A stretch of DNA of 64,000 bases from CAZSLO01 sp964608025 (GCA_964608025.1 CAZSLO010000016.1:1-64000); one strand, 5' to 3'; shown: positions 44,107-53,831, counted from the stretch's first letter. Numbers and translations are program-made. Notes: generated by a model not told the origin, from the sequence alone.

Positions 44107-45027
44107 ATGGTTGATGAAGTACGTGGTGTCATGGTACCAATCCTAACTCCTTTGACAGAAGATGAAATCGTAGATGAGGCATCATTAAGGAGACTCGTTG
44201 ACTATCTTATCGATGGAGGTGTACATGGTATCTGGGCTGCCGGTACTACCGGGGAATTTGCTGCTCTTGATGATAGCCAGCGCATTGTTGTAATTGAGAC
44301 GGTGGTTGATCAGGTGGCGGGTAGGGTACCTGTGATTGCGAACATAGCAGCTTCGAGCACCAAGCTGGCTGTTAAATTAGGTAGGGAGGTTCAGGAGCTT
44401 GGTCTTACAGGTGTAGCGGCCACGCCACCTTATTACTACCCATGTGCTCAAGATGAAGTACTTGCTCATTTTCGTCATATCAGGGACTCGGTCGAGATCC
44501 CATTGTGGGTATATAACATTCCTGTAACAGTTAAGACTGTTGTGGAACCTGATACCATAGCGACACTTGCCAACGAAGGTACTGTCATCGGGATCAAGGA
44601 CAGTTCCGGGTCAGGGGAGCCTTTTGCTCAACTTAAATTCCTGTCTAGTATTTCTGGTTTCCACCTATATCGATTCTTAGGTTCGGTTTTCCGAATATCT
44701 ACTGCCTCAGCTGTTGGAGCACACGGTGTCATACCTGGTATTGCTAACCTTATCCCTTCGATTGTATCCCAGGCTTGGGAGCAAGGTGAGGCTGGGAATA
44801 TTGAAGCTGCAAGAGACTACCAACAAAAGATCATGACGGCTACTAGAGTAACCAGGTTGGCGACTGGTGGTGGGCCCAATGCTGCCAGTTTCTCTGGCAT
44901 GAAATCTGCTCTAACAATTATGGGAGTGCTGGATAATGATGCAGTTACTATGCCTCTTAGACGACTTACGGATCTTGAAAGACATGGAATTCCAGCAATA
45001 CTCCAAGAATTATCTATAGAAGTCTAA
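44107..45027 (+). CDS. DapA/dihydrodipicolinate synthase family aldolase
   Basis: A pyruvate-type class I aldolase or lyase, 306 aa. GTTGEFAALDD is the substrate-binding loop, the catalytic Tyr is in LWVYNIPVT and the Schiff-base Lys in VIGIKDSSG. The ATG at 44107 follows AGAGGTGG. It is separate from lysA, and the C-terminal half is unlike housekeeping DapA, so a catabolic role (sugar acid or aromatic hydratase-aldolase) is likely. Confidence 0.85.
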   Translation: MVDEVRGVMVPILTPLTEDEIVDEASLRRLVDYLIDGGVHGIWAAGTTGEFAALDDSQRIVVIETVVDQVAGRVPVIANIAASSTKLAVKLGREVQELGLTGVAATPPYYYPCAQDEVLAHFRHIRDSVEIPLWVYNIPVTVKTVVEPDTIATLANEGTVIGIKDSSGSGEPFAQLKFLSSISGFHLYRFLGSVFRISTASAVGAHGVIPGIANLIPSIVSQAWEQGEAGNIEAARDYQQKIMTATRVTRLATGGGPNAASFSGMKSALTIMGVLDNDAVTMPLRRLTDLERHGIPAILQELSIEV

Positions 45028-45060
45028 AAGTCTAGGAATTTATTAGCGCTATCAAGGAAG

Positions 45061-45090
45061 TTGGACTTGGTCATGCCCCTTTGCTATAGT
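45061..45090 (+). promoter_or_regulatory. Promoter of methyltransferase gene
   Basis: TTGGAC and TATAGT with an 18-base spacer, 80 bp before the ATG at 45171. Confidence 0.5.
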
Positions 45091-45170
45091 AGGGTCGTAC
45101 GTACAAAACCGTGCTTAATGCAGCCATTTGCTACGAATAGCGTTGTTTAAATTTGGCAAGGAGCAATATA

Positions 45171-45989
45171 ATGGCTATTGAAAACTTTGGATTTACGAAA
45201 TTCTCTCAGAATGCCTTTTATCTCAAACAGAACGCACAATTGGTGGATATGGCAGGAGTTGGTTCTGGCCAGCGTATCATTGACCTTGCTTGTGGTGATG
45301 GTGGTGTAACTAGATTAATCCTTGAGCGTCTAAGAGGAGCCAAGGATTCGGTTGTTATAGCAATTGATCATTCTTCGGATATGTTACGTGTGGCTATGGA
45401 GGAATTGAAGGGTCGAAGAGATGCAGCAGTTCAGTTCGTACAATCTGGGGTAGAGCATGTATCGGGGTCGGTTAAAGAGTCGGCAGACACGGTTTTTTTC
45501 TGTAACGCTATTCATTATGTATCAGATAAAGGGGAATTACTTTCCGAGATCTCTAGAACATTGAAACCAGGTGGACAGCTTGCTTTCAACACATCTTTTT
45601 TTGAAGGAGCCCATCCCCCTGAGACAGTTTTATTTGCTCGGAAATGGATGATGCGATCCCTACGGATTCTCCGTAGCGATTATGGACTGTCCCCTGAAAG
45701 ATCTAAGAAGGTTGAATCGAGGAAACAACTTACCCCAGATGAATATCGCTTATTGGTGGAAGAACATGGTTTTCGGATAGCGAAAGAGGAAATAGAGACT
45801 GTTCCTGTCCCATTGGATGGATGGCGCGATATCAGTGAATTTCGGGATTTCATCGGGGGAGTAATGCCTGGTGTACCTTTGGATGAGGCGAAGGCGGCTC
45901 TACAAACCGGTTGTGAACAGATATTCTCGGAACTAAAGGTTGAGACTATGCCGCGTAACTGGCTTCGAGTGTTGGCTGTAAAGATATAG
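45171..45989 (+). CDS. Class I SAM-dependent methyltransferase
   Basis: 272 aa. The SAM motif is IIDLACGDGG, followed by the acidic VVIAIDHSSDML and the post-I/II region TVFFCNAIHYV. LKPGGQLAFNTSFF closes the core, and a C-terminal helical cap follows. The ATG at 45171 is set by AAGGAG seven bases upstream rather than by an earlier TTG. The substrate is unknown. Confidence 0.82.
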   Translation: MAIENFGFTKFSQNAFYLKQNAQLVDMAGVGSGQRIIDLACGDGGVTRLILERLRGAKDSVVIAIDHSSDMLRVAMEELKGRRDAAVQFVQSGVEHVSGSVKESADTVFFCNAIHYVSDKGELLSEISRTLKPGGQLAFNTSFFEGAHPPETVLFARKWMMRSLRILRSDYGLSPERSKKVESRKQLTPDEYRLLVEEHGFRIAKEEIETVPVPLDGWRDISEFRDFIGGVMPGVPLDEAKAALQTGCEQIFSELKVETMPRNWLRVLAVKI

Positions 45990-46033
45990 ATTCTGGATAA
46001 TATTTATCGCCAACTTTTTCTCGTGATATTCCT

Positions 46034-46084
46034 TTGACATTTATCGTTCGCCGCCACTTTTTTGGCGGCGATTGTAGTTATAAT
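46034..46084 (+). promoter_or_regulatory. gapA upstream region: hexamers flanking a hairpin
   Basis: TTGACA (46034-46039) and TATAAT (46079-46084) are consensus-like but 39 bases apart. Between them is a perfect 8-bp inverted repeat TCGCCGCC/GGCGGCGA (46048-46055 and 46064-46071) with a T-rich loop. It may be the terminator of the upstream gene plus a -10-only promoter. Confidence 0.4.
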
Positions 46085-46126
46085 AGGCAGTTAAATTTAA
46101 CAGAACTTGGTTGAAAAGGAGATCAG

Positions 46127-47140
46127 ATGGCAATTCGTATTGGTATAAATGGTTTTGGAAGGATAGGACGTCAGGTTACCCGTGCCATATTCGAGCGATA
46201 TCCTCAGAAGCTACAATTGGTGGCTGTTAATGATCTAACTGATCCGTCCACCAATGCCCATCTCTTCAAATATGATAGCAACTACGGTGTATATCCTGGC
46301 ACTGTTGATTCTACCGAGGATAGCCTGATTATTAATGATGTAGAGGTCAAAGTATTGGCCGAACGAAATCCTGCGGATCTTCCATGGGGTGATTATGGCG
46401 CTGATATAGTTGTTGAATCCACCGGATTTTTTACAGACGCAGGTGCAGCCGCAGGTCATATCCAGGGGGGTGCTAAGAAAGTGATCATATCTGCACCCGC
46501 TACTGGTGAGGATGTCACGCTAGTACTTGGAGTAAATGAAGATGCATATGATCCACAGAAACATAAGGTTGTTTCTAACGCGTCATGTACTACCAACTGT
46601 ATTGCGACAATGACTAAGGTATTACATGATTCCTTTGGTGTAGAGCGTGGTCTTATGACCACGATTCATTCTTATACGGGTGATCAGAATATATTGGATC
46701 GTGTCCACTCAGATCTACGTAGAGCTAGAGCTGCTGCATTGAACATAATCCCAACAAGTACTGGTGCAGCGAAAGCAGTGGGTTTAGTGTTACCGGATCT
46801 GAACGGAAAGATACATGGTATGGCCTTCAGGGTGCCGACTGCGACTGGATCGGTAACAGACTTCGTCGCTAATATAAGTAAGAAAGTATCTGTTGAAAAC
46901 ATCAATGATGCCTACCGAGAAGCTTCCAGTAAGAAAATGTCTGGCATTCTTGATTATTCAGACGAATTACTCGTCAGTAGTGATTATATTGGTAATCCGC
47001 ATAGTTCGATCATTGATGGACAGTCGACAATGTCGATGGAGGATAATCTCGTCAAGGTGGTTGGTTGGTATGACAACGAATGGGGCTATAGTTGTCGGAC
47101 GGCTGATCTAGCGGCATTTTTAGCGGACCAAGGTTTGTAG
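46127..47140 (+). CDS. gapA: Glyceraldehyde-3-phosphate dehydrogenase
   Basis: Glycolytic NAD-dependent enzyme, 337 aa. The N-terminal INGFGRIGRQVTRA binds NAD. The catalytic Cys is in SNASCTTNC and the His in TIHSYTGDQ. WYDNEWGYSCRTADL is the usual C-terminal signature. AAGGAG precedes the ATG. Confidence 0.97.
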   Translation: MAIRIGINGFGRIGRQVTRAIFERYPQKLQLVAVNDLTDPSTNAHLFKYDSNYGVYPGTVDSTEDSLIINDVEVKVLAERNPADLPWGDYGADIVVESTGFFTDAGAAAGHIQGGAKKVIISAPATGEDVTLVLGVNEDAYDPQKHKVVSNASCTTNCIATMTKVLHDSFGVERGLMTTIHSYTGDQNILDRVHSDLRRARAAALNIIPTSTGAAKAVGLVLPDLNGKIHGMAFRVPTATGSVTDFVANISKKVSVENINDAYREASSKKMSGILDYSDELLVSSDYIGNPHSSIIDGQSTMSMEDNLVKVVGWYDNEWGYSCRTADLAAFLADQGL

Positions 47141-47204
47141 ACTGGTTGGGATTATTAGTGTTAAGTCGGTAAAGTACAGTCAACTTAGATAAGAAGATTT
47201 CTTG

Positions 47205-48401
47205 TCAGGAGACGGGTTGGATTTTGCCAGATTTGATGGAGTATCTAGTCATGCGTGATAGGTATGAATTGTCTATCGCCTCTGGATCTGCGGTAGTTAT
47301 AAAAGATTGGTGATATTCCGAGACGTGTTTCAATAACTGACTACGACGGTCGGAATCGAGTTCGGATAGTACGTCGTCCAAGAGTAAAATTGGATGATGA
47401 CCGCTGGCCTCTTGGAGATTTGATGCCTCGGATAACTTCATGGCAAATACTGCGGTGCGTCCCTGACCACGTGAGGCGTATTTGCTAGCTGGCCTCCTGT
47501 TTATATTAATAATTAAATCGTCCCGGTGGGGTCCCGTAATGGTATGCCCTTGGGCTATCTCACGATCCTGGAATTTTTCCAGAGAGTTTTTTAGTGCTTG
47601 TTCGTATGAATCTTCTGTGCCATCAACTGGTGCTTCAATACTTGGATCATAGATCAATTGACAGATTTCTTTATCAGTCGAAAAATCTTTATAGAATTGT
47701 TCAACACGACTTGACAAGAGCCGTATTATTTTCGACCGGGCGGCCATGATATAACGTCCGCATTCAACCAGTTCTTTATTCCAGAACTCCAGTTCTTCAG
47801 GACTTGAATGACGATTGGCGATAGATTTGAGTAAATGGTTCCGTTGAGAAATGATGCGCTGATATCGTTGGGCTAAGTGTAGATACTGGCGATCGAATTG
47901 GGATATCAATATATCAAGATAGCGTCTTCGTATTGACGGAGACCCAAATATGAGTTCTAGATCCATCGCCGTGAACATCACTGCCGTAACTTCTCCGATT
48001 AGTTCGGATGCTTTTCTAGGTATGTCGTTCAACCTAACGAATTTCTGGATAATCTTTGGTTCCGGCAGGTGGATATTGTTTGTAGAGGAATTGCCATCAT
48101 TTGCTGTCCTTGAGCTCTTAAAAACGACTTGTACTTTTACCGGACCTGAAGTTCGCTCTACGGAGGCAATTAATTGGGTATATATTTCTTTTTCTTCTTC
48201 AATAGACTGCTGCCAGAATACTAGTTCCCGGTCGCTAGAAGCTCGAAGAGATTTGGCTATTACAAGTAGATATATAGCTTCTATAAGGTTACTTTTACCT
48301 TGTCCATTGGCCCCTTCAATCAAAGTCATTCCTGGTTTGAAGTTGAGGTTGAGACTTTCATAGTTGCGGAAGTTTTCTAAGTGCAGATGTCTTACGTAGA
48401 T
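47205..48401 (-). CDS. recF: DNA replication and repair protein RecF
   Basis: SMC-like ATPase that loads RecA at gaps, 398 aa. The first ATG (48329) would remove the N-terminal strand and NFRNYESL. The frame is open upstream to 48441 and has no ATG, GTG or TTG there. An ATC codon at 48401 lies eight bases after AAAGGAG and yields YVRHLHLENFRNY, the normal RecF opening. Walker A is GANGQGKSN, the signature region is KYASRGQGRTAVFAMKLSEA and Walker B is ILLLDDVLSELD. It lies 29 bases after ligA. Confidence 0.92.
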   Translation of the reverse strand: MYVRHLHLENFRNYESLNLNFKPGMTLIEGANGQGKSNLIEAIYLLVIAKSLRASSDRELVFWQQSIEEEKEIYTQLIASVERTSGPVKVQVVFKSSRTANDGNSSTNNIHLPEPKIIQKFVRLNDIPRKASELIGEVTAVMFTAMDLELIFGSPSIRRRYLDILISQFDRQYLHLAQRYQRIISQRNHLLKSIANRHSSPEELEFWNKELVECGRYIMAARSKIIRLLSSRVEQFYKDFSTDKEICQLIYDPSIEAPVDGTEDSYEQALKNSLEKFQDREIAQGHTITGPHRDDLIININRRPASKYASRGQGRTAVFAMKLSEASNLQEASGHHPILLLDDVLSELDSDRRSQLLKHVSEYHQSFITTADPEAIDNSYLSRMTRYSIKSGKIQPVS

Positions 48402-48409
48402 CGGGTCTT

Positions 48410-48416
48410 CTCCTTT
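48410..48416 (-). promoter_or_regulatory. Shine-Dalgarno that decides the recF start
   Basis: AAAGGAG on the minus strand ends eight bases before ATC at 48401. No other ribosome binding site is seen before the first ATG 72 bases further in. Confidence 0.65.
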
Positions 48417-48430
48417 CTGGCCCCAACTTG

Positions 48431-50452
48431 TTAGAAAGGATCAGTAGGTTGGTTGTTGAGTAAGTCTAGTAACCTGTCTTCGTCGATGATTGTTATTCCT
48501 AGTTGTTCGGCTTCGATAAGTTTAGAACCAGCGTCACTCCCTGCGACTAGGTAATCTGTTTGTTTACTTACACTGCTGCTGACTCTGCCCCCCGCGTTCT
48601 TGATCTTACCCTCTACTTGCGATCGACTGAAATGCACCAGCCTGCCCGTGACGACGAATCGTAGACCTGAAAGAGTCGGTCTTTGTAATTCCGTTGGTTC
48701 GTCACTTTGCATGCGAACTCCGGCCTGCTGCAACTTCATAATTACGTGACTATTCGACTGATTTTCGAAGTAAGCTATTATGGACGAGGCTATCTTAGTA
48801 CCGATTGATGGGATTGCTGTCAATTCTTCCGCTGTAGCCTCCATTAAAATGTTTATTGTATTGAAATTCCGGGCTAGTATTTCAGATACCTCGTACCCAA
48901 CATGCTCAATTCCAAGGGCCGTGATTACGCGTGGCAAGGGCCGTCTCTTGCTATCTTGTATGGCATCTAGGAGATTGGATACACTCTTATCGCCCATCCC
49001 GTCTAGCTTGAGTAAATTATCGCGATTTAGAGTATACAAGTCAGCGACGTCACCGATGAGTTGTTCCTGTAACAAGACGGTTACTTGCCGAATTCCGAGC
49101 CCCTCTATATCCATTGATTCGCGTGCCACGAAGTGTTCGACGTGACGAACTAGTTGGGCAGGGCAAGTTGTGTTGAAACAATAGGTCATCGTCTCCCCTT
49201 CGGGTCTTATCAAAGAAGTCTCGCAACCTGGACAGTTTGAAGGCATCTCAAATGCCCTTTCATTCCCGGTGCGCTTGGATTCGATGACACTTACAACTTG
49301 TGGAATTACTTCCCCAGCTCGCTCGATGATAACCCAATCCCCTTCGCGAAGATCCTTTGATCTTATATAGTCTTCATTGTGCAATGTAGCCTGACTTACA
49401 GTCGCACCCCCTACATCAACTGGCTCAAGGACAGCGAACGGGTTCATACTGCCCGTTCGCCCAACATTAATCATTATCTTATTAAGTCTTGTAACTGATC
49501 GCGTTGCCGGAAACTTGTATGCAATGGCCCACCGCGGCTCTCTCCCGACTGTTCCCATATGGCGTTGTAAATCAAATGGGTTAATTTTTACGACTACTCC
49601 ATCGCACTCGTAGTCAAGTTCATCTAAATTATCAATCCATGATTTATAATAATGAATCGCATCTTCTGGACTTTTTGCCAAACGGTTATGTCGATTGATT
49701 TTAAATCCGAGATCTCCAAGATATGCCAGTGTTTCCCAGTGAGTTTTGGGCATAGGTGGATCAGAATGCCCTATGCCATATATGAAAACATCAAGTTTCC
49801 GATCAGCCGTGATACGAGGGTCCAGCTGTCTTACGGAACCAGCAGCAGTGTTGCGCGGATTCGAGTACGTAGGTAATCCAGCCGCGATGCGTTCTTCATT
49901 AAGTTTGCTGAACCGAGATTTTGGAAACAGCACTTCCCCTCTCACCTCAAATTGGCCTGTGACATTCCCTAATAATCTAAGAGGTATGCTACGGATAGTT
50001 TTTAGGTTCCCAGTAATGTCTTCACCTACGATTCCATTACCACGAGTCGCGGCACGTACCATGATGCCATCTTGGTAGGTTATAGAAACTGCGAGTCCAT
50101 CAAATTTTAACTCGCATACCATGTCGAAATCCTTGCCTTCTACGAGTGTCTTGGTACGCTGGTGCCAGGCCATTAATTCATCGTCACTGAATGCATTACC
50201 AAGGCTCAACATGGGGATAGTATGAGCAGCTTCAATGAAACCTTGTATGGGCTCTATTCCAACGCGCTGTGTAGGTGAATCAACTGTTATAAGATTAGGG
50301 TAATGATTTTCGAGAGTACAAAGTTCTTTGAAAAGGATATCGAACTGGCTATCGCTGATTTCAGGCGCATCGAGAGCATGGTAGCGGTAATTGTGGTAAT
50401 TGATCTCAGTCCTGAGCTCAGCTATCCTCTTTATTGCGTACTCGACCACCAT
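48431..50452 (-). CDS. ligA: NAD-dependent DNA ligase
   Basis: Seals nicks using NAD, 673 aa. The ATG at 50452, after AGGTGAG, is preferred to one 57 bases upstream because the domain Ia pattern (RIAELRTEINYHNYRYH) starts there. The adenylated Lys is in CELKFDG. The zinc finger is CPGCETSL ... CFNTTC, followed by helix-hairpin-helix repeats and a C-terminal BRCT domain (LSGLRFVVTGRL). Length is typical. Confidence 0.96.
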   Translation of the reverse strand: MVVEYAIKRIAELRTEINYHNYRYHALDAPEISDSQFDILFKELCTLENHYPNLITVDSPTQRVGIEPIQGFIEAAHTIPMLSLGNAFSDDELMAWHQRTKTLVEGKDFDMVCELKFDGLAVSITYQDGIMVRAATRGNGIVGEDITGNLKTIRSIPLRLLGNVTGQFEVRGEVLFPKSRFSKLNEERIAAGLPTYSNPRNTAAGSVRQLDPRITADRKLDVFIYGIGHSDPPMPKTHWETLAYLGDLGFKINRHNRLAKSPEDAIHYYKSWIDNLDELDYECDGVVVKINPFDLQRHMGTVGREPRWAIAYKFPATRSVTRLNKIMINVGRTGSMNPFAVLEPVDVGGATVSQATLHNEDYIRSKDLREGDWVIIERAGEVIPQVVSVIESKRTGNERAFEMPSNCPGCETSLIRPEGETMTYCFNTTCPAQLVRHVEHFVARESMDIEGLGIRQVTVLLQEQLIGDVADLYTLNRDNLLKLDGMGDKSVSNLLDAIQDSKRRPLPRVITALGIEHVGYEVSEILARNFNTINILMEATAEELTAIPSIGTKIASSIIAYFENQSNSHVIMKLQQAGVRMQSDEPTELQRPTLSGLRFVVTGRLVHFSRSQVEGKIKNAGGRVSSSVSKQTDYLVAGSDAGSKLIEAEQLGITIIDEDRLLDLLNNQPTDPF

Positions 50453-50866
50453 CCACTCACCTGACACTTGTGGTTGCCTAGAAAATGAATCATACCATGC
50501 AGATGTCAAAAATGCGGAGATACCTGTGAATGGCAGGTATCAGTTTAGAATTTGGAGATGGAAACATAAGCCTGGCAACCGAAATCTTCCATATTTTCCA
50601 ACCCCTAAGAAGATTGCTATCCCAAATGGTCTTGTTAATTTCCCAGAGAGAAAAAATCAGATCAATAACAAGAACAATTTCTACAAAACTATACATAAAC
50701 TGGAATTTCGGTGGTTATCGAAAAAATAAAGGGAAGATTTCCTAGACTGTGTATCGAATCGATAGATATACTGGGAACCATTCTATGTTGTCGTACCAAC
50801 GTATAAGTTATTAAAGGTATCAAGAAATGGTTTTATTATATTAGGCCTACCTTGTGAGATTTAGAA
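50453..50866. other. Intergenic region between ligA and cysM, no gene seen
   Basis: 414 bp, AT-rich. An 8-bp perfect inverted repeat GATACCTG/CAGGTATC (50519-50526 and 50534-50541) is present without a T-run. Short open frames here lack recognisable domains and good start sites. I saw no tRNA or other RNA gene. Confidence 0.4.
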
Positions 50867-51787
50867 TTGACATTTCCGAAAAAAATCCTTGATTTCATCG
50901 AAAAATATCCTGCACTGGCTGCCATTGGCAATACACCTACAGTAAGACTTGATCTGGATATAGATATCGCCGATGCTGAGATATACGCTAAGTTCGAGCA
51001 GTTAAATCCAGGCGGTTCTATTAAAGATAGACCCGTTTTAAGAATGCTTGTAGATGCGGTATTGACCGGTAAGCTTACACGTGAAAAGACAATTTTAGAT
51101 GCGACTTCCGGGAACGCCGGAATCGCATATGCGATGGTCGGCGCAATTCTTGGTTTTAAGGTTGAGTTAGTGATGCCTGAGAATGCGAGTGAGGAACGTA
51201 AGAAACGGTTAAAATCTCATGGAGCGACGCTGATTTTCACCGACCCTATGCTTGGGTATGATGAAACGATTCATGAGGTGAAACGCCGGTATAACTCTGA
51301 TCGAGACAAGTACTTCTATTGTGACCAGTATGCCAATGTTAATAACCCATTAGCTCACTATGAAATGACGGCGGAAGAGCTCTTGGCACAAGTCGATGGT
51401 ATAACCCATTTCGTGGCTGGAGTTGGTACAGGTGGTACTATTAGTGGAATAGGCAAGAGGCTTAAGGAATATGATCCCTCCATTCAAGTTGTTGGAATTA
51501 ACTTTGATGAATGGCCAGGAGTTGAGGGATTAAAGCCATTGGGACAGGGCCATATAGTTCCCAAGACGTTCGACCAAGAAATTGTAGATCGAATGCTCCG
51601 TATTGAAGTGGACCAAGGATACAAAATGACGACTCTTCTGGCAGCCAAAGGTATTTTCGTAGGACAATCCTCCGGAGCTTATCTTCAGGGAGCATATTTG
51701 ATTGCTAGGGAAATCGGCAAAGGTCGAATAGTGACTATTTTCAATGATATCGGAGAACGCTATTTTAGTACTGCACTTTGGGATTAA
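50867..51787 (+). CDS. cysM: Cysteine synthase, CysM-like
   Basis: PLP fold-type II enzyme, 306 aa. The PLP Lys is K53 in GGSIKDRP, the phosphate-binding loop is GVGTGGTISG, and TSGNAGIAYA binds the substrate carboxylate. GIFVGQSSGA is in the usual place. The start is TTG with a weak site. The IVPKTFDQEIVDR region resembles CysM rather than CysK. A sulfur carrier and a JAMM protease in the window suggest it may use thiocarboxylated CysO. Confidence 0.85.
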   Translation: MTFPKKILDFIEKYPALAAIGNTPTVRLDLDIDIADAEIYAKFEQLNPGGSIKDRPVLRMLVDAVLTGKLTREKTILDATSGNAGIAYAMVGAILGFKVELVMPENASEERKKRLKSHGATLIFTDPMLGYDETIHEVKRRYNSDRDKYFYCDQYANVNNPLAHYEMTAEELLAQVDGITHFVAGVGTGGTISGIGKRLKEYDPSIQVVGINFDEWPGVEGLKPLGQGHIVPKTFDQEIVDRMLRIEVDQGYKMTTLLAAKGIFVGQSSGAYLQGAYLIAREIGKGRIVTIFNDIGERYFSTALWD

Positions 51788-51845
51788 ATATGCCCAACTT
51801 AGAACTCAACTGAACTAAGTGAACTGCGCGGTTTTAGTAGCCAGT

Positions 51846-53831
51846 CTAGACATCTAAATTCTTTACTTCCCGTGCATGTGCTTGTATGAAATTGCGTCGG
51901 GGTTCTACTACGTCACCCATGAGTAGTGAGAACATCTCGTCTGACATTGCAGCATCTCCCTGATCAACCTGGAGCAGCGTGCGAACATCAGGATCCATTG
52001 TTGTTTCCCAAAGTTGTTCCGCGTTCATTTCACCCAGCCCTTTGTATCGCTGGATTGATGGTTTACTTTTACCGTTCAGATTCTGGAGTGTATCCGTGAG
52101 TTCATTTTCACTATATACCCACTCTTGCTTTTTGCCTTGAGTAACACTGTACAGAGGCGGCATAGCCATGTAGAGATGGCCTGAAGAGATTAATGGATGC
52201 ATGTTCCTGTAGAAGAATGTTAATAGAAGTGTTCGAATGTGGGATCCGTCTACGTCCGCGTCTGTCATGATTATTATACGGTGATAACGTAGCTTGTCTA
52301 AATCAAAATCTTCCCCGAGACCAGCTCCTATCGCTATTGTTATAGATTGGATCGCCTCGTTCGAGAGCATCTTATCCTCTCGGGCTTTCTCTACATTGAG
52401 GATTTTTCCTCTCAGGGGCAGTATTGCTTGGTATGCGCGATCTCTGCCCATTTTAGCGGTGCCGCCAGCCGAGTCACCCTCAACTAGATATAGTTCACAT
52501 TTCTCAGGATTTTTGTCAGAGCAGTCGGCGAGTTTACCTGGTAGTGAGCCTCCGTCCATTGCGTTTTTGCGAATTATCAGATCTCGTGCTTTGCGAGCGG
52601 CCTCTCTTGCACGCTTAGAAGTCAGGCATTTTTCAATAATCCGCTTGGAGTCTTGAGGATGGTCTTCCAAGAATATCTGGAGAGTTTCAGCGACTGCTCC
52701 CTCGACCTGGTTCCTGATTTCCGGATTCCCGAGCTTGGTCTTAGTTTGGCCTTCGAACTGGGGATCAGGTAACTTTACGCTTATAACTGCCGTTAGACCC
52801 TCGCGAGTATCTTCGCCGGCTAAATTGCCGTCCTTTAGAAGGCCCTGTTTCCTTGCGTAATCATTAACAACCCTGGTCATGGCTGACTTGAAGCCTGTTA
52901 GATGGGTTCCACCGTCCTCCGTATTAATACAATTGGCGAATGCATATACGGATTCGCTGAAGGCGTCATGATATTGGAGCGCTACCTCTACCATCGTTTT
53001 TTCGACTTGCTTTTCAATGTAAATTGGGTTTGTGTGAAGCACAGCACGATTGGAGTTTAACGTTTCAACAAATTGCTGGATACCGCCTTCAAATTTGTAA
53101 GTTATGTCTTTTGTTTGTCCCGTGTTTACGTTTTCTTCTATAAATGTAGAACTGTCTTGTTCGGTTTGCAGATTCCAATCACTCCGGAACCTGATTTCCA
53201 AGCCTTTGTTCACATATGCCATTTCCTTGAATCTTTGTGACAGTACGTTGAAATCGTAGTCGATTGTTCCAAAAATAGTTTCGTCTGGTGAAAAAGTTAC
53301 GATCGTACCATGCTGGTCTTCCTCACCGTTGGGAAGGGGCTTAGAACTCAGATCGGTTGTAGCATCACCTTTAGCGAACTCTTGAATATAGGATCTTCCA
53401 CCCCGCGAAACTTCCACTTTAAGTGTTGAGGACAGGGCGTTGACTATGGATGCTCCAACGCCGTGTAGCCCGCCGGATACACTATAGGCTTTGCCACCGA
53501 ACTTACCCCCAGCGTGCAGCGTAGTCATTACAGTCTCTACCCCGGATAGGCCTGTGGCCTTGTGTTTGTCCACAGGTATGCCGCGGCCGTCATCTTCCAC
53601 CCGGACTGAACCATCTGCCCGAATGTGAATATCAATGCGGGTACTTTCACCCGCCATGAATTCGTCAACACCATTATCTACGAGTTCATAAATCAGGTGG
53701 TGAAGACCTGCTTGGCCGGTGGTACCTATATACATTCCCGGCCTAAGCCGCACAGCCTCAAGACCTTCAAGCACTTGGATGTCACTAGAAGTGTAGCGTT
53801 CTTCTTGTTTGGTTCGTTGTTTAGTTGCCAT
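51846..53831 (-). CDS. gyrB: DNA gyrase subunit B
   Basis: ATPase subunit of gyrase, 661 aa. The GHKL ATP site shows ELVDNGVDEF, DDGRGIPV and GGLHGVGASIVNALS. The TOPRIM metal site is YLVEGDSAGG with DADVDGSHIRTLLL, and RYKGLGEMNAEQL is near the end. GGAG precedes the ATG by six bases. It sits apart from recF, with cysM and ligA between; dnaA and dnaN are not in the window. Confidence 0.97.
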   Translation of the reverse strand: MATKQRTKQEERYTSSDIQVLEGLEAVRLRPGMYIGTTGQAGLHHLIYELVDNGVDEFMAGESTRIDIHIRADGSVRVEDDGRGIPVDKHKATGLSGVETVMTTLHAGGKFGGKAYSVSGGLHGVGASIVNALSSTLKVEVSRGGRSYIQEFAKGDATTDLSSKPLPNGEEDQHGTIVTFSPDETIFGTIDYDFNVLSQRFKEMAYVNKGLEIRFRSDWNLQTEQDSSTFIEENVNTGQTKDITYKFEGGIQQFVETLNSNRAVLHTNPIYIEKQVEKTMVEVALQYHDAFSESVYAFANCINTEDGGTHLTGFKSAMTRVVNDYARKQGLLKDGNLAGEDTREGLTAVISVKLPDPQFEGQTKTKLGNPEIRNQVEGAVAETLQIFLEDHPQDSKRIIEKCLTSKRAREAARKARDLIIRKNAMDGGSLPGKLADCSDKNPEKCELYLVEGDSAGGTAKMGRDRAYQAILPLRGKILNVEKAREDKMLSNEAIQSITIAIGAGLGEDFDLDKLRYHRIIIMTDADVDGSHIRTLLLTFFYRNMHPLISSGHLYMAMPPLYSVTQGKKQEWVYSENELTDTLQNLNGKSKPSIQRYKGLGEMNAEQLWETTMDPDVRTLLQVDQGDAAMSDEMFSLLMGDVVEPRRNFIQAHAREVKNLDV

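Noticed and set aside
50490..50745. Several 60-110 aa open frames in the ligA-cysM gap
   Set aside because: They overlap each other on both strands, are Lys/Asn/Ile-rich as expected of AT-rich non-coding DNA, and show no family pattern.
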